64,000 nt of DNA. Source: Hydrangea macrophylla. Taxonomy: Eukaryota; Streptophyta; Magnoliopsida; Cornales; Hydrangeaceae. The DNA lies in the NCBI GenBank assembly GCA_033977485.1, contig CM066983.1, positions 104,159,080 to 104,223,079 of the forward strand, in the 5' to 3' direction. Made by a program: the position numbers and the translations under genes. Of the stretch, positions 13,347-24,975 are shown one piece after another (the first letter of the stretch is position 1; each line of letters begins with the position of its first letter). The notes beneath the pieces were generated by a model. It was not told the DNA's origin and ran no database searches. It saw only the letters and a program-made list of their open reading frames with translations.

Positions 13347-13786
13347 CCCAACAACACAAAACTAAAAAAAATGGATCAAAGCGATTCAAATCTCTAACCC
13401 TAATCCTGCCTTTCTATGTGATACAATACATAAATTCACAAAAATAATAATAATAATAATAATTTGCTAAAATACTTAAACTAAAGACTAAGAAACTAAC
13501 ATCAAACAAACGAATCTTACGAATAATAAACCCTACCCAAACCCTATTTTGCATTTCCATACAGAATCAAAAATAAAAAATAAAAAAATAAAAAATAAAA
13601 AAAATTACATGTGAATTGATATAAAAAGTTGGAGTCTTTGACTAGTTTTTGCGATCTGAGGAGCAATTGATTTGAGACTCTCTATAGAGAAGCTGTAGAT
13701 GAGGAAGCTCAAGTTCTGCTTCGAATCGAGCGGTAGGGTTTGCTATCACTGTTCCAGACCCTTTATGATACATACACCTTTATCTG

Positions 13787-13830
13787 TATTTATATATATT
13801 TATGTGTGTGTGTATGTGTGTGTGTATTGG
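13787..13830 (-). promoter_or_regulatory. Candidate TATA box and (TG/CA)n tract of the PCFS4-like promoter
   Basis: On the minus strand TATATATAAA (about 13789-13798) lies some 440 bp upstream of the start codon, directly preceded by a CA/TG microsatellite (13801-13826). Initiation about 30 bp downstream would give a 5' UTR of roughly 400 nt. The position is plausible but rests on motif and context only. Confidence 0.4.
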
Positions 13831-13992
13831 CGATCGAAATAGAGAAAGAGAAGGGCGGGGGGTCGATCAAGAGGGGAAGAGAAGATAACGCTCGCATGCG
13901 GCCCAAGGTTCGGCCTTTGGCTGGGCTGCGGCCGAAGGGGATCGAACTAAAAGCCCCTTCTGTGAAGAAAATCAGAAATTAGCAGGGCTCGG

Positions 13993-14425
13993 ATTTTATT
14001 GTCATTTTGAAACCGAGTTATTGTCATTTTGAAACCGAGACCGAGTTATTGTTATTTTGAAACCGAGTTATCGACATCGGTTTATTATAATAATAATAAT
14101 GACAGCCACACTCCAAAATTCACAATGAAATTTATGTAGGATAATCGTGACTGTTGATTTTGGTGAGGCTCTTGTGAGTTTCACATGGGTCCCACGCAGA
14201 TTTCACCAAAATCAACGGTCCCGATTATCCTATGTGGATTTCAGTGTAGATTTTGGGGTGTGCCTATCATTATTGTTATAATAAACTGATGCCGATAACC
14301 CGTTTCAAAATGACAATAAAATTCTGGTCTACGAAGGAATTTGCACCAAAATCAACGGCCATGATTATCCTGTGTGGATTTCAGTGTAGATTTTGGATTG
14401 TGCATAGCACTAATCTTATTATAAA
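13993..14425. mobile_element. Long inverted-repeat (foldback) element with an extra partial arm
   Basis: A left arm at about 13993-14168 is the imperfect reverse complement of a right arm at about 14198-14322, with a spacer near 14169-14197. Arm ends share ATTTTATTGTCATTTTGAAA; inner ends share TAGGATAATC and TTGATTTTGGTGA. A further partial copy of the right arm lies at about 14340-14425. The left arm also contains a short tandem repetition of GTCATTTTGAAACCGAG. There is no coding sequence. I could not define a target duplication, so no superfamily is assigned. Confidence 0.75.
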
Positions 14426-14479
14426 CTGACTAAATTATATACGCACCAGGTAAACTAGAGAGGCATGTGAGCGGTAAGA

Positions 14480-14640
14480 TTCAAACTCACGTCAAACTCT
14501 ATATAAGGTTCGTCCGTCTATTTGAGATTTGTCCTTCCAACTCACTTACTTCGACCTTTGAGAGTTTTGAACCCCTGACTTCCTTCGAAAAATCAAGAAC
14601 TGGCCAACTCGACTAGCCAAGCTAGTATCAGCCAATAGGA
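14480..14640 (-). mobile_element. Possible tRNA-derived SINE fragment
   Basis: On the minus strand, a box A-like CTAGTCGAGTTGG lies about 35-40 bp before a box B-like GGTTCAAAACT. Neither an A/T tail nor a target duplication is evident, so this may be a chance match or a decayed copy. Confidence 0.3.
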
Positions 14641-14967
14641 TAGTTTCCATGTGCATCAAAAAGCTAACTAATTGCACAAACAAATACCCAAAAAAAAAAA
14701 AATTAGCATAATAAACGATATCATAAAACTATCATTTTTATCTTTATTTGTTCGCATGCTCTTTCTTACTAATCTGGACCACCACGTCACGTGGGTGATT
14801 GAGGTGATGTCGAATCAGTCAATAATTTCTCTTATTTTTGTAGATATTTAGAATAAGTGCATAAGTTGTAGACTGGACTTCTCATAATCGTTTTGTCTTG
14901 TTATTAGCCTTCTTGGAGGCCCGTTGTTCGTCAGGCCTGAACCGATTTGATCTAGATTAAGTTTATG

Positions 14968-15134
14968 AGTGTAGTTTTGCTCATTCCAAAATTGCTCACC
15001 ATTTTCTTTTATTGCCTAATACAGTAGAGTCCAGTACTTTACACCATTAATTAATTTTTATTTAATATTGGAATCCACTTCATTAATTAATAAAAGAGGA
15101 GAGTGAGCAATTTTGGAGTGAGCAAAATGTATTC
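14968..15134. mobile_element. 167-bp Mutator-type MITE
   Basis: The terminal inverted repeats are about 35 bp; both contain TTTTGCTCA(T/C)TCCAAAATTG read inward. The element is flanked by identical TAAGTTTATG at 14958-14967 and 15135-15144. A 9-10 bp duplication fits Mutator-like transposition. The short interior is AT-rich and has no coding capacity. Confidence 0.8.
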
Positions 15135-15446
15135 TAAGTTTATGTAGCCTGTCCCTCTACATTATATGGGAGATGTGATCCAACATTAATCTGCTACATT
15201 GCCAACTATTTATTTAGTTAGAGGGGAAAAAATGTAGCCATTCATTTTAAAATATTTAATTGTTTTTATTTTAGTTCTTTTTTTTTTTTTTTGGGCAATG
15301 GTTTTTTATTTTAGTTAGCTATTTTATTTTATCCGAATTTATGATGGAACTCTATGGGAACTCATATTGGGACACAAAAAAAAAAAAAAGAAGTCGAGCT
15401 GCTGAAATTTGCAGAGAAGATAGCTAACTAATAATAGTTAAACTAA

Positions 15447-17154
15447 CTAGTTGTAACCCCGTGCAATATACGGGATTTTTTTGGGTCAAAATGAACAGGA
15501 TAGTTGAGCAAAAAAAAGAACCTTATTGAATATACTTGATAATGATATAAAAAGAGGTAACTAAGTTCCTCGCATTATTGTGCCTTTTCTTTAGGTTGAA
15601 AATCTTTATTGTGCCTCACCAACAAAATTAGTTGATAGAAATAGTATGAACCATATTTTCATGACATAAATATATACTTAATATAATACATATATATACG
15701 TATGCCCACAATATTTAGTTGCATCAACTTGATTTGTATACATATAAAATTATTTTTTTGAAACATTAATAAATGAATTGATTATATTAAGTAAAGTCTC
15801 AAAGGCCAAGGAAGTTACAACAGAGACTCAGTAAACCTTGGGCAAAACCCAATTACTATGTGGGCACACAGATGGCACCAGACCAAATCCAAACATAATA
15901 ATCACTGAAAAATAAAGTAGCAAGAAAATGACCAAAGTAATCCCACAAATTACACCAAAACTAAAAATAAAAATATCAAATGCCCCAAGCCAAAGAAGTC
16001 TAAAAGCAACTATAAAATCCTAAGATACAATGTCTAATTATTGGAAATTTTGAGTTACAATGCAGTGGGACTAAAGTCTAAAAGGAACTAAAAATAAACT
16101 AAAGCTCAAATCCTTAGAAATATGATTGCAAGAGTAAAATACAACTCACACAGAAAGATATATTGAAATTACAAAATAAAAAATAAAAAAAGAGATATTA
16201 AAATCACATCACAAAATTAAAAAAGATACAACAAAAAATTACTTATTCAATCATGAAACTTTCTACCAGAGTAATCCGCTCCTCAAATCTTTTGCTAAAG
16301 TAGTCTGCTTCTCTTATCTCCTTCAAATAGAATCTAGAACTCTATCAAACAAAATACATTAGAAAACAAACATGAGAGTCAAATAAGAAGAAAAATAAAA
16401 AATAACAAAGGAGTACATGAGGAGTTAGACAAATGAAAGTTGGAGATGATCACTGCATTCATATATTTTTTTGAGTAAAGTGGGGATGTCTTTTGCTAAT
16501 TTCGGTTCATGTTAGAGAGAGATTATTTAGAGCAAACGCAGGCTGAATATATGTATATATAGAGAAAGCATGAAGAAAGAAGAATAGTTCATTGTCATGA
16601 TTAGGAAGAGTATATGCAAATGGCATTGATTCAATGAAATCACAAATATTACGTTCTTAAAGACTAACTATTCATAATTGGCGGTTTCAAAGAGAAGAAT
16701 TTCAGGGGGGGTCTAACATATTATACATTTAATAGAGTAAAATTTTCTGGGAGTATATGGAGAATGTATTACATTTGATTTAAGAAAGAAAGCGTTGGAC
16801 ATTTATGAGAGAAATATTGATTTATTATTTAGAATAGTGTTAACATAGGAGAGAGAAAGTTGGAGCCTAACTATTAATTTGGCCGCTTCACTATTCATTT
16901 CTCATTGGTCGGTTTCACTATTGAAACTTAAAATGACCCTTATTTTTTTAGGAAACAGATCATGACTTTTTGGAATTCTTTAATGTCCCTAATGTTTTTT
17001 TGTGACACGTGTCATTGTAGAAGGCTTCACAATTCTCAAATGGCCAGGCTAGATTCCATTTTATAATATTAAGAATTTTAAAATAACAGATAAACATAGG
17101 TAGTGTGCCATGTGGTGAAAGCTATCGCTTCCGCTTTTATATATGTATATTAGA
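15447..17154 (-). mobile_element. Non-autonomous Helitron, complete (1,708 bp)
   Basis: On the minus strand the element starts TCTAATATACATATATAAAA at 17154, just after an A, and ends CTAG at 15447, just before a T. That is the A|TC...CTAG|T insertion signature of Helitrons. A GC-rich hairpin, CCCGTATATTGCACGGG, lies about 12 bp before the CTAG end. No Rep/helicase coding is visible, so it must have been moved in trans. Confidence 0.85.
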
Positions 17155-17780
17155 TTTGGCTTGCCATTACGAAAATTATAGAATAACTACCCATATAGCT
17201 ATACCTCATAATCTCCATTATGATTAGCCATTTTGGATGAGAATATAAAAGTGCTAGACAAATTTAAATTGATGGAGTTGATAGGAATTTGGATAGTCCA
17301 TTCCATTTATCTTATTACAATTAAAAACAAATTGACTAGATTGTCAGATTTTTCATTTCAATCGTAGATTTTTTAAATTCAGCCGGTAGAAATTTTTTTC
17401 ATAAAAAGTAAAATAGGTTTCGAGTGAATCTTGCCCTATATTTTTCACCTGACTCACGACTGACAAACTGGAGTTGAGTAACAATTGTAGATGGTTATGC
17501 TCGTTAGCCCGACTCAGACTATCGTGATTGAAAATTCTAATTGAGCCATACATGAAACGTTAAGGTTCGAGCCAAGAGCTTCGAAGCTATTCACATTGTC
17601 TAAGTTATAGGCATAATGGCTTGTCTTGGGTTTATTTTCTTGACAATAGTGTAAATATTTGTTTTCAAACGAGAGAATTAATATATTCATTTTTTTCTTT
17701 TATTCTCCACATTTCTTCAAAGGGTACCGCAATTGTCAAAATAATAGTGGATGTTGTCGAGCAACTACTGTTTTCAAGAT
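17155..17780. other. Intergenic, no gene seen
   Basis: AT-rich sequence with no supported gene. Just before the copia insertion, an arm at 17745-17766 is complementary to 20644-20666 beyond the insertion, so the target was a small hairpin-forming sequence. Confidence 0.6.
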
Positions 17781-17978
17781 TGTTAGAATATGTTTAATAT
17801 TCTCTAGAATATGTCTAATATTCTCCAAATATACTCTGTATATTCTCTGAATATTTTGTCCATTAATAGGTTAGATTATTTCCCTATTAATCTCTCACTG
17901 TATAGTATATATAAGGCTCTAGGTATCAGTTCATATTCACATTAATACAATACAATTCTTCTCTCCCCATTTCTAACA
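17781..17978 (+). repeat. 5' LTR of the copia deletion derivative
   Basis: Begins TGTTAGAATATG and ends TTTCTAACA. A TATA-like TATAGTATATATAAGG occurs near 17900-17915, consistent with an LTR promoter. The PBS follows directly. Confidence 0.9.
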
Positions 17979-17990
17979 TGGTATCAGAGC
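17979..17990 (+). other. Primer binding site (initiator tRNA-Met)
   Basis: TGGTATCAGAGC directly abuts the LTR, the standard plant retrotransposon PBS complementary to the 3' end of initiator tRNA-Met. Confidence 0.9.
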
Positions 17991-20420
17991 CAAGGTGTTC
18001 TTGGTGACCGGTCCAAATAGTCCCTATCTCAACACCACAGCCTTTCATCACCTTGATTATCACTTGGGATTTCATCAAATTTGTGTCAGTGCTCTTGGTG
18101 ACTATCTCACAAACCAAGCCCTGGGCTGAAAATGCCCAAGAATACAAAGAAAAAGGTGTTCTAAATTTTCTTCGCCAGCATGGCACTCTTCCCCATCGTT
18201 CTTGTCCAGGAACCTCCCAACAAAATGGAAGAGCCGAGCGCAAACATAGACATATCCTTAATACTGTTCGAGCTCTTCCCACCTCAGCTTCATGTCCTGA
18301 ACAATTTTGGGGAGAGGCCGCCCTTACTGCCATTTACACCATGAACCGTGTCCCTTCTCCCAATACTAAAAAGCAGTCACCCTATGAGTGCCTATATAAG
18401 TACCCTCCTAATTATAGTACCATTAAAGTCTTTGGCTCTGCTTGCTTTGCCTTACTTCAGCCACATGAGCACACGAAACTAGAGTCTAGATCTCGTCTAT
18501 GCTATTTCTTAGGATATGGTATTGAACACAAGGGATATAGATGTTGGGATCCTTATTCCAATCGTCTTCGAATATCCAGACATGTTGTCTTCTGGGAACA
18601 CAAGATGTTCTCTTCTATGTCCAAATTCCATCTATCTTTTGATAGAACTACCTTTCTCTTCACTGATCCTTCAGCAGACCTATTCCCAAACTCTATTAAT
18701 ACTGTCCTACCTCTTGAAATACCACCCCCTTCAACGTCATCTTCCAGAGATATCCTGACCGAATCATTTACCTTGCCCTCTCCTGAGCTGCCTGCTCCAA
18801 CTGATGGATCCGCTCCTGCACCGATTCGCCCCTCCGATAAAGTAACAAGGTAAAATCTCCTTTAGTTCATCTTTGTGATTATGTTGTTTTTTCAACCATG
18901 CTTTCTCATCATGAACCTCAGTCAAATCGTGAGGCCAGTTCTAATCCTCTTTGACAAAAAGCAATGGATGATGAATTACAAGCACTAGAATAAAATCACA
19001 CATGGGATTTGGTGAATTTTCCATAAGAAAAACATGCTATGGGATGCAAGTGGGTTTACAAGATAGATCCATTGATTGCTACAAAGCTGGCCTAGTAGCC
19101 GAGGGTTTTACACAAGAGTATGGGATTAATTATGAGGAAACATTTGCCCCAGTTTCCCGACTCACCTCTGTCCATAGTCTTATTGCAGTAGCTGCAGTTC
19201 GCTATTGGGACCTATTCCAAATGGATGTCAAAAATGTCTTTCTTAATGGTGAACTCACTGAAGATGTTTATATGTGCCCCCCTCTTGGTTATGATCATCA
19301 GCCTCATCAAGTTTGCAAACTCCGCTGAGCTCTCTATGGTCTTAAGCAAGCTCCGCGGGCTTGGTTTGCAAAATTCAGCACTATTGTTTAAGGTTTTGGG
19401 TTCACTGCTAGCTCATATGATTTGGCTCTTTTCATTTGCCGAACTGACCGAGGCATTATTCTTCTTTTCCTCTACGTGGATGACATGATCATCACTGGCA
19501 ATGATACATTTGGAATTTTGGATCTTAGAACTTACCTCAGCCAACATGTTAAAATGAAGGATCTTGGCAAGCTTAACTACTTTTTGGATCTTGAGATCAC
19601 TTCCAATTCTGATGGATACTATCTTTCTCAGGCTAAGTATGCTTATGACCTACTTATACGAGCAGGACTTACAAACAACAAGACATGCATCACTCCTCTC
19701 GAGCCTAACTGTAGGCTTACTCCTATAGATGGTGTACTCTTGGATGATCTAACTTTATACTGTCATCTTGTTGGGAGTCTCGTTTATCTGACAGTTACTA
19801 GACCGGATATCTCCTATGCTGTCCATATTGTAAGTCAGTTTATGTCTGCTCCTCGTTCTCCTCATTATGCTACAGTTCTCCGTATCCTTAGGTATATCAA
19901 GGGTACATTATATCATGGTCTTCATTTCTTTGCGCACTCTTCTCTTGAACTACGTCCTTACTCGGACGCAGACTGGACAGGTGATCCCACCGATCATTGG
20001 TCTACCACTGGGTGCTGCTTTTTCTTGGGAGACTCTCTCATCCCTTGGTGAAGTAAGAAACAAACTGTTGTTGCCAGATCAAGTACAGAGGCTGAATATC
20101 GTGCTCTTGCCGATACCATACAGGTGCTTCTCTGGCTACGATGGTTACTTAAAGACATGGGGGTCAAGCATTCCAATGCTACTATCATCAATTGTGATAG
20201 TCAAGTGCCATTCAAATTGCCCAAAATGATGTCTTCCACGAACGAACAAAACATATTGAGATAGGCTATCATTTTGTTCATCATCATCTCTCCTCTGGCA
20301 CTATCAGGCTGACCTCAGTCTCCTCCACTGATCAAATTGCAGATGTATTCACTAAAGCTCATCCACCAGGACGTCTTCAGGATTTGGTTTCCAAACTCAA
20401 GTTGGTTGCCATTTTACCAC
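17991..20420 (+). pseudogene. Degenerate copia pol: integrase C-terminal half, RT and RNase H
   Basis: Integrase sequence begins around 18130-18150 (NAQEY, then GTSQQNGRAERKHRHIL and FGSACF) and runs to 18853. RT follows from about 19000 (EGFTQEYGINYEETFAPV, ALYGLKQAPRAW, FLYVDDMI with the catalytic YVDD). RNase H begins near 19955 (YSDADWTGD) and continues past 20051 through a stop (ARSSTEAEYRALAD). Stops interrupt the frame at R-ALYGLKQ (about 19326), before GFGF (about 19388) and at W-SKKQ (about 20049). The CGA-to-TGA and CAA-to-TAA pattern is the expected one at these sites. It cannot encode a working polyprotein. Confidence 0.9.
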
Positions 20421-20438
20421 CTTGAGTTTGAGGGAGGC
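20421..20438 (+). other. Polypurine tract of the copia derivative
   Basis: Purine-rich TTGAGTTTGAGGGAGGC lies directly before the 3' LTR, the expected plus-strand priming site. Confidence 0.8.
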
Positions 20439-20615
20439 TGTTAGAATATGTCTAATATTCTCCAAATATACGATGTATGTTCTCTGAATATTTTGTCCAT
20501 TAATAGGTTAGATTATTTCCCTATTAATCTATCATTGTATAGTATATATAAGGCTCTCTATATCAGTTCATATTAACATTAATACAATACAATTCTTCTC
20601 TCCCCATTTCTAACA
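20439..20615 (+). repeat. 3' LTR of the copia deletion derivative
   Basis: Matches the 5' LTR apart from the missing ~21-bp duplicated segment and scattered substitutions. Ends TTTCTAACA. Confidence 0.9.
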
Positions 20616-20669
20616 AAGAGCAACTACTGTTTTCAAGAAGTAAAGTTGTTTTGACAATATCCACTATAA

Positions 20670-20701
20670 CTAGTCGATAACCCGTGCAATGCACGGGTCT
20701 G
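20670..20701 (-). mobile_element. Helitron 3' terminus (fragment)
   Basis: On the minus strand the hairpin CCCGTGCATTGCACGGG is followed by TTATCGACTAG and then T, a canonical Helitron 3' end. The body would extend toward higher coordinates, but I could not find its 5' TC end. It may have been split by the Helitron inserted at 21068. Confidence 0.6.
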
Positions 20702-21067
20702 TTTGCCCAATAAATTATCCTACCTTTAAATTCAAAATGCTTTAGAAATTTAAAAAGAAATGGAAAAGAAAGAAAATGAAGGAACTTATCAAAACCAAAA
20801 AAACAAAAAAAAAATGAAGAAATATAGGAATCTATCAAAAAAATGAAGTAACTTGAACAATAGTACTTTTAATTATTGGATGAAATAAAACTAGTGTTCC
20901 ATCGCTAAGGACGAAAAGATAAGGCACCAAACAAAGTGATTGCATTGAAAGCACTATTATTGAACAAAAGTGATTATTACATTGAAAGAACTATCATGAC
21001 AGTTCTCAAATTAGGAACCAAATGCTTTGAAAGTTACACAACATTAAATTACATTGAGAACTACTAA
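20702..21067. other. AT-rich sequence, probably body of the 20670 Helitron
   Basis: No coding sequence or distinct element was recognised. It lies inside the expected extent of the minus-strand Helitron ending at 20670. Confidence 0.4.
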
Positions 21068-21228
21068 TCTAATATATATATATATATATATATATGAAAA
21101 TAAAAGCTTTTGCTTTTGCCACCTAAGCACCCATGTGGCACACCTCTATGAAAAGTAGTGTTAATTGACAAATTAAATATTAAATTAAATGCTATAACTA
21201 TATCTTTGTATAATATATATATATATAT

Positions 21229-21416
21229 TGTTACAATAAAGAGAGAATAAGAAAAAGAAGTAAAGTAATACTAGAATCAAGTAAGTCTTTCTCATTGATA
21301 TGCTCCCTATTTATAGGGTAAGGTAGGGGTATGTTAATAAATATCACTTTACAATTAGATCCCTAACCTAATACAAAATGTGGACAGCCACACATAAATA
21401 TGTAATATTTACAACA
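21229..21416 (-). repeat. 3' LTR of the nested copia element
   Basis: Matches 40879-41066 with only a few substitutions. On the minus strand it is preceded by polypurine CCAAGGGGGAG (21417-21427 on the plus strand). Confidence 0.9.
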
Positions 21417-21689
21417 CTCCCCCTTGGATGTCCACCATTAAATAGATTGTTGCCTCATTAAAACCTTACTAAGGAAAACCCAGTGGGAAAAACCGAAGCA
21501 AAGGAAAAAAGAGTGCAACGTTCTTCAGGAACTTAGTGGATGCGCATAATGCTGCCTCATTAAAACCTTAATAAGAGAAAACATATGGGAAAAAACTCTA
21601 ATCGAAGGAAAAAGAGTACAGCGCACCTAAAATTCAAATATTGCATACTTCAGGATGCTTCTTTTATGATCACTCCCCCTCATTTAGAG

Positions 21690-23047
21690 AAAAATTTAGT
21701 TGGTCAGATGATTGAGACGACGCATGCCAATTCCATACACCAATTTCTGAAAAGTTGACTTGGGTAATGCCTTAGTAAAGAGATCATCAAGTTTATCGCT
21801 TGATCGAATCCGTTTGACTTCAATTTTATGATTCTCTTGAAGTTCATGTGTGAAGAAAAATTTGGGTGAAATGTGCTTGACCCGATCTCCTTTGATGAAA
21901 CCTCCTTGAATTTAAGCAATACATGCAGCGTTGTCTTCATAGATTGTAGTCGGTTCATCAACGATTGGAGTTAATTGACAACTACTTCGTATATGTTGGA
22001 CTAATGATCTTAGCCAGACACACTCTCGGCTTGCTTCATGAAGTACTAGAATTTCAGAATGGTTGGAGGATGTAGCCACTAAAGCTTGTTTAGTAGATCG
22101 CCAAGAAATAGCTGCATTATTGTTCAAAAATACATATCATGTTTGTGAGCGACCCTTATGAGGGTTGGACAGATAACCTGAATCTACATAACCAACTAAG
22201 TGGGAATGATTAGATAAATCAAACGAATAAAACAAGCCCATGTCAATGGTCCCACGAAGGTATCTAAAAATGTGTTTTATTCCAGTCCAATGCCTATAGG
22301 TGGGTGCAAAACTAAATCTTGCAAGCAGATTCATAGAAAATGCTATGTCTGGTCTTGTACTTTGAGCCAAGTACAATAGTGCACCAATAGCACTCATGTA
22401 TGGTACTTCAGGACCAAGGATTTCTTCATTTTCTTCTTTTGGTCGATATGGATCTCTCTTGACGTCTAGGGACCTGACAACCATAGGTGTACTTAGTGGA
22501 TGAGATTTATCCATATTAAAGCGCTTCAACATCTTTTCAGTATAGCTTGATTGATGAACTAATATTCCACTAGTACTTTTCTCAAGCTGCAGGCCGAGAC
22601 AAAATTTTGTTTCCCCAAGGTCCTTCATTTCAAACTCTTTCTTTAAATATCTAGCAATTTTTTCAAGCTCTTCTGGAGACCCAATTAGATTTATATCATC
22701 CACATAAACTGTGACTATGGCAAATCCATTTTCAAATTTCTTAATGAAGACACATGGACAAATGGGATTATTTTCATACCCTTCTTTAGACAAATATTCA
22801 CTAAGACAGTTGTACCACATTCTTCTAGATTGTTTCAAACCGTACAATGCACGTCTTAGTTTGATCGAGTACGTACTTCTTGGTTTTGCTTCAGGCAAAG
22901 CCAATCCGTCAGGGATCTTCATGTAAATATATATGACTAAGTCCCCATATAGGTATGCAGTTACTACATCCATGAGTCTCATGTCTAGTTTTTCAGAAAC
23001 TGCGAGACTTATTAAATATCTGAATGTGATTGCATCCATAACCGGGG
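21690..23047 (-). pseudogene. Copia pol, C-terminal part: RT core and RNase H
   Basis: Continues the RT cut by the Tekay insertion. It shows MDAITFRYLISLAV, MRLMDVVTAYLYGDL, ALYGLKQS, the catalytic TVYVDD and MKDLGETKFCLGLQLE. RNase H follows (YVDSGYLSNPHKGRSQT, then a stop near 22136, then AISWRSTKQALVATSSNHSE and EDNAACIA). The reading changes near 21910, where the C-terminal tail continues (SDKLDDLFTKALPKSTFQKL). It is non-functional because of the stop, the frame change and the insertion. Confidence 0.9.
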
Positions 23048-24354
23048 AGTATTGTCAAACCCGTTCCAGAAATTTTATGATTTTGAAAATGCATCCTTGA
23101 GATTTTGAAATTTATTAATGTTATTAATAATTTGAGTTGAGGTTGACTGTGAGTCAACGGTAAGGTATTAGTGAGGACACGGGAACATGGTAGTTCATAT
23201 GGCATGAGCATGAGTAAATGGCATTTATATGATTTAAATGTTATTTGACTTATATAGTATTTTGTGTATAGTGAATTATACCTGTGTAGTATAATTTCTG
23301 GTATTTTCGGTATTGGTTGTTAACATTTCGAGAACTGTGGTGAGAACGTGAGTGATACATTAATTAAAAAGGTAGGTTATGTAGAGATTCCACAGAATAT
23401 AATTTTCGGACGTTATATTTTGGACCCAAACGAAACCTAGTCAAAAACTTTTGGAATTTATAGTTTTCACTCGTAAAGGCATAAAATGGACGTGTGCGAA
23501 GTTTCGGGAGTTAATTAGAAGTTTGAGGAACTCGTGGGGAGGTAAATGCAATTCCCAAAGAGTTTTTCTATAAATAGGTGGGGGATGAGATTTCATTCTT
23601 ATCCAAAACTCACAAATATCTAGAGAGAGGAGAGAGAAAGGAGATTTGGTTGCCACGAGCTTGCCGGCGACATACGACGACCGTTCGTCCGTAAGATTTT
23701 CTCCAGATTTCATATTTGAACTCGTGGAGGTAAGATCTTCGTTTTGATACTACTTAGGCCGTGTTTGGCCAAGTTTTGTAAAAATCTTAATTTTAAACTT
23801 TTGGGAAAAATAGGTATAAACTTGTAGGTATTTTCTCAAATTCGAAATCCGACGATTAATTAGCCTTCTAGTCGATCCTTCAAAGTTTGGGGGAAATCGC
23901 ACGAGGTATGAAGTCCTAACTTGTGAAATATAGAGAAATACATGTTTTATATTTCGACGACGAAATTGAGATCCGGGCAAAATCCATGTGTTAATTGTAG
24001 GCCCATTAATTATGCACGCGCTAATTTGTGAAAAGCATGTCTACTTTTACGCGAGCACGTTGAGTTGTCTATGTGGGTCAAAGGGGAGTCTTTTACAAAT
24101 TCATGCCGGAGTAAGCTTCTCGATGTTTGAGAATTTGAGTAGCGACGGCTACTGTGCATGGTTGAAGGCTTGGACTTGCCATAGCACTTGTGGGATGTAA
24201 TGGTTGTAGGCTTGGACTAGCCATTGACATCGCGGTTGAAGGCTTGGACTTCCCGCTACCGGATGAATGCGTATTTTTCTCCCTAGAGACTATTGATATG
24301 ATTTATGAGATTAAAGCATGTTTTGTCATATATTGCATATGTTAGAACTTGTAC

Positions 24355-24390
24355 GCTCAGCATATAGCTGAGCAGTGGAGATGTACTCCA
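24355..24390 (+). other. Double stem-loop in the Tekay LTR
   Basis: GCTCAGC-ATATA-GCTGAGC (24355-24373) is followed at once by TGGAG-ATGTA-CTCCA (24376-24390) and TTGCAGGTAA. The same structure occurs in the 3' LTR and, with small changes, in both LTRs of the minus-strand Tekay element. Function unknown; a polyadenylation, packaging or splice-donor context is possible. Confidence 0.8.
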
Positions 24391-24669
24391 TTGCAGGTAA
24401 AAAGAAAGACAAGAAGAAGCGTGATGAGTGAGGACGTGAAAGAACGCCGGGGAAATCACTTGTATATGTTTTTGTTAAATCTTAAAACTTGTATAAGGAT
24501 TTGAGTTTCATAGTATGTTGTAATTTAATCTGAACTTAGATTTAGTACTTGTAATCCATGGAAAACGCTCTTGTATTTATGTTTTGAATGATGGAATAGA
24601 GTGGTTATATGTTGGTTTGAAATTGGAAGAACCTGGAGTGGGAAAACTGCAGTTTTGGGAGTTGCTGAT

Positions 24670-24975
24670 AGGAATCAGTCGACTGGTTTTTGATCCAGTC
24701 GAGCGGATCGCTGTGTTGAATGGGTTACTGCTTGGTTTTGTCTGAGGTTCAGTCGACTGGGTTGAGAAAACAGTCGACTGGATGGGGCACCAGACCATGG
24801 CATTCTGCTGGGTAAGACACCAGTCGACTGGACTTCTTCAGTCGACTGAAATTTTTAGGCATCAGTCGACTGGGTCCCCGACACAGTCGACTGGATGGGC
24901 TGTTATGTTTGAAAATCTTTTCTGTTTGAGATCACCAGTCGACTGGACCCTCGATCAGTCGACTGGTCCTCTGTT
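24670..24975 (+). repeat. Array of paired CAGTCGACTG palindromes
   Basis: Ten sites, nine intact and one mutated (CAGTCGAGCG), occur as five pairs. Start-to-start distance within pairs is 20, 21, 18, 21 and 20 bp. The sequence between pairs is longer and less regular. Confidence 0.9.

Larger units (their letters stand above)
17781..20615 (+). mobile_element. Ty1/copia deletion derivative with two LTRs
   Basis: The element is 2,835 bp from TGTTAG to CTAACA. LTRs are at 17781-17978 (198 bp) and 20439-20615 (177 bp); the 5' copy carries an extra ~21-bp internal duplication near its start. Flanks are AAGAT (17776-17780) and AAGAG (20616-20620), a one-mismatch target duplication. The interior is only about 2.5 kb because gag, protease and the N-terminal half of integrase are missing. 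Confidence 0.9.

Noticed and set aside
18053..18130. ATG at 18053 as start of an intact integrase gene
   Set aside because: Sequence before NAQEY is leftover 5' element sequence joined by deletion; it is not a natural start.
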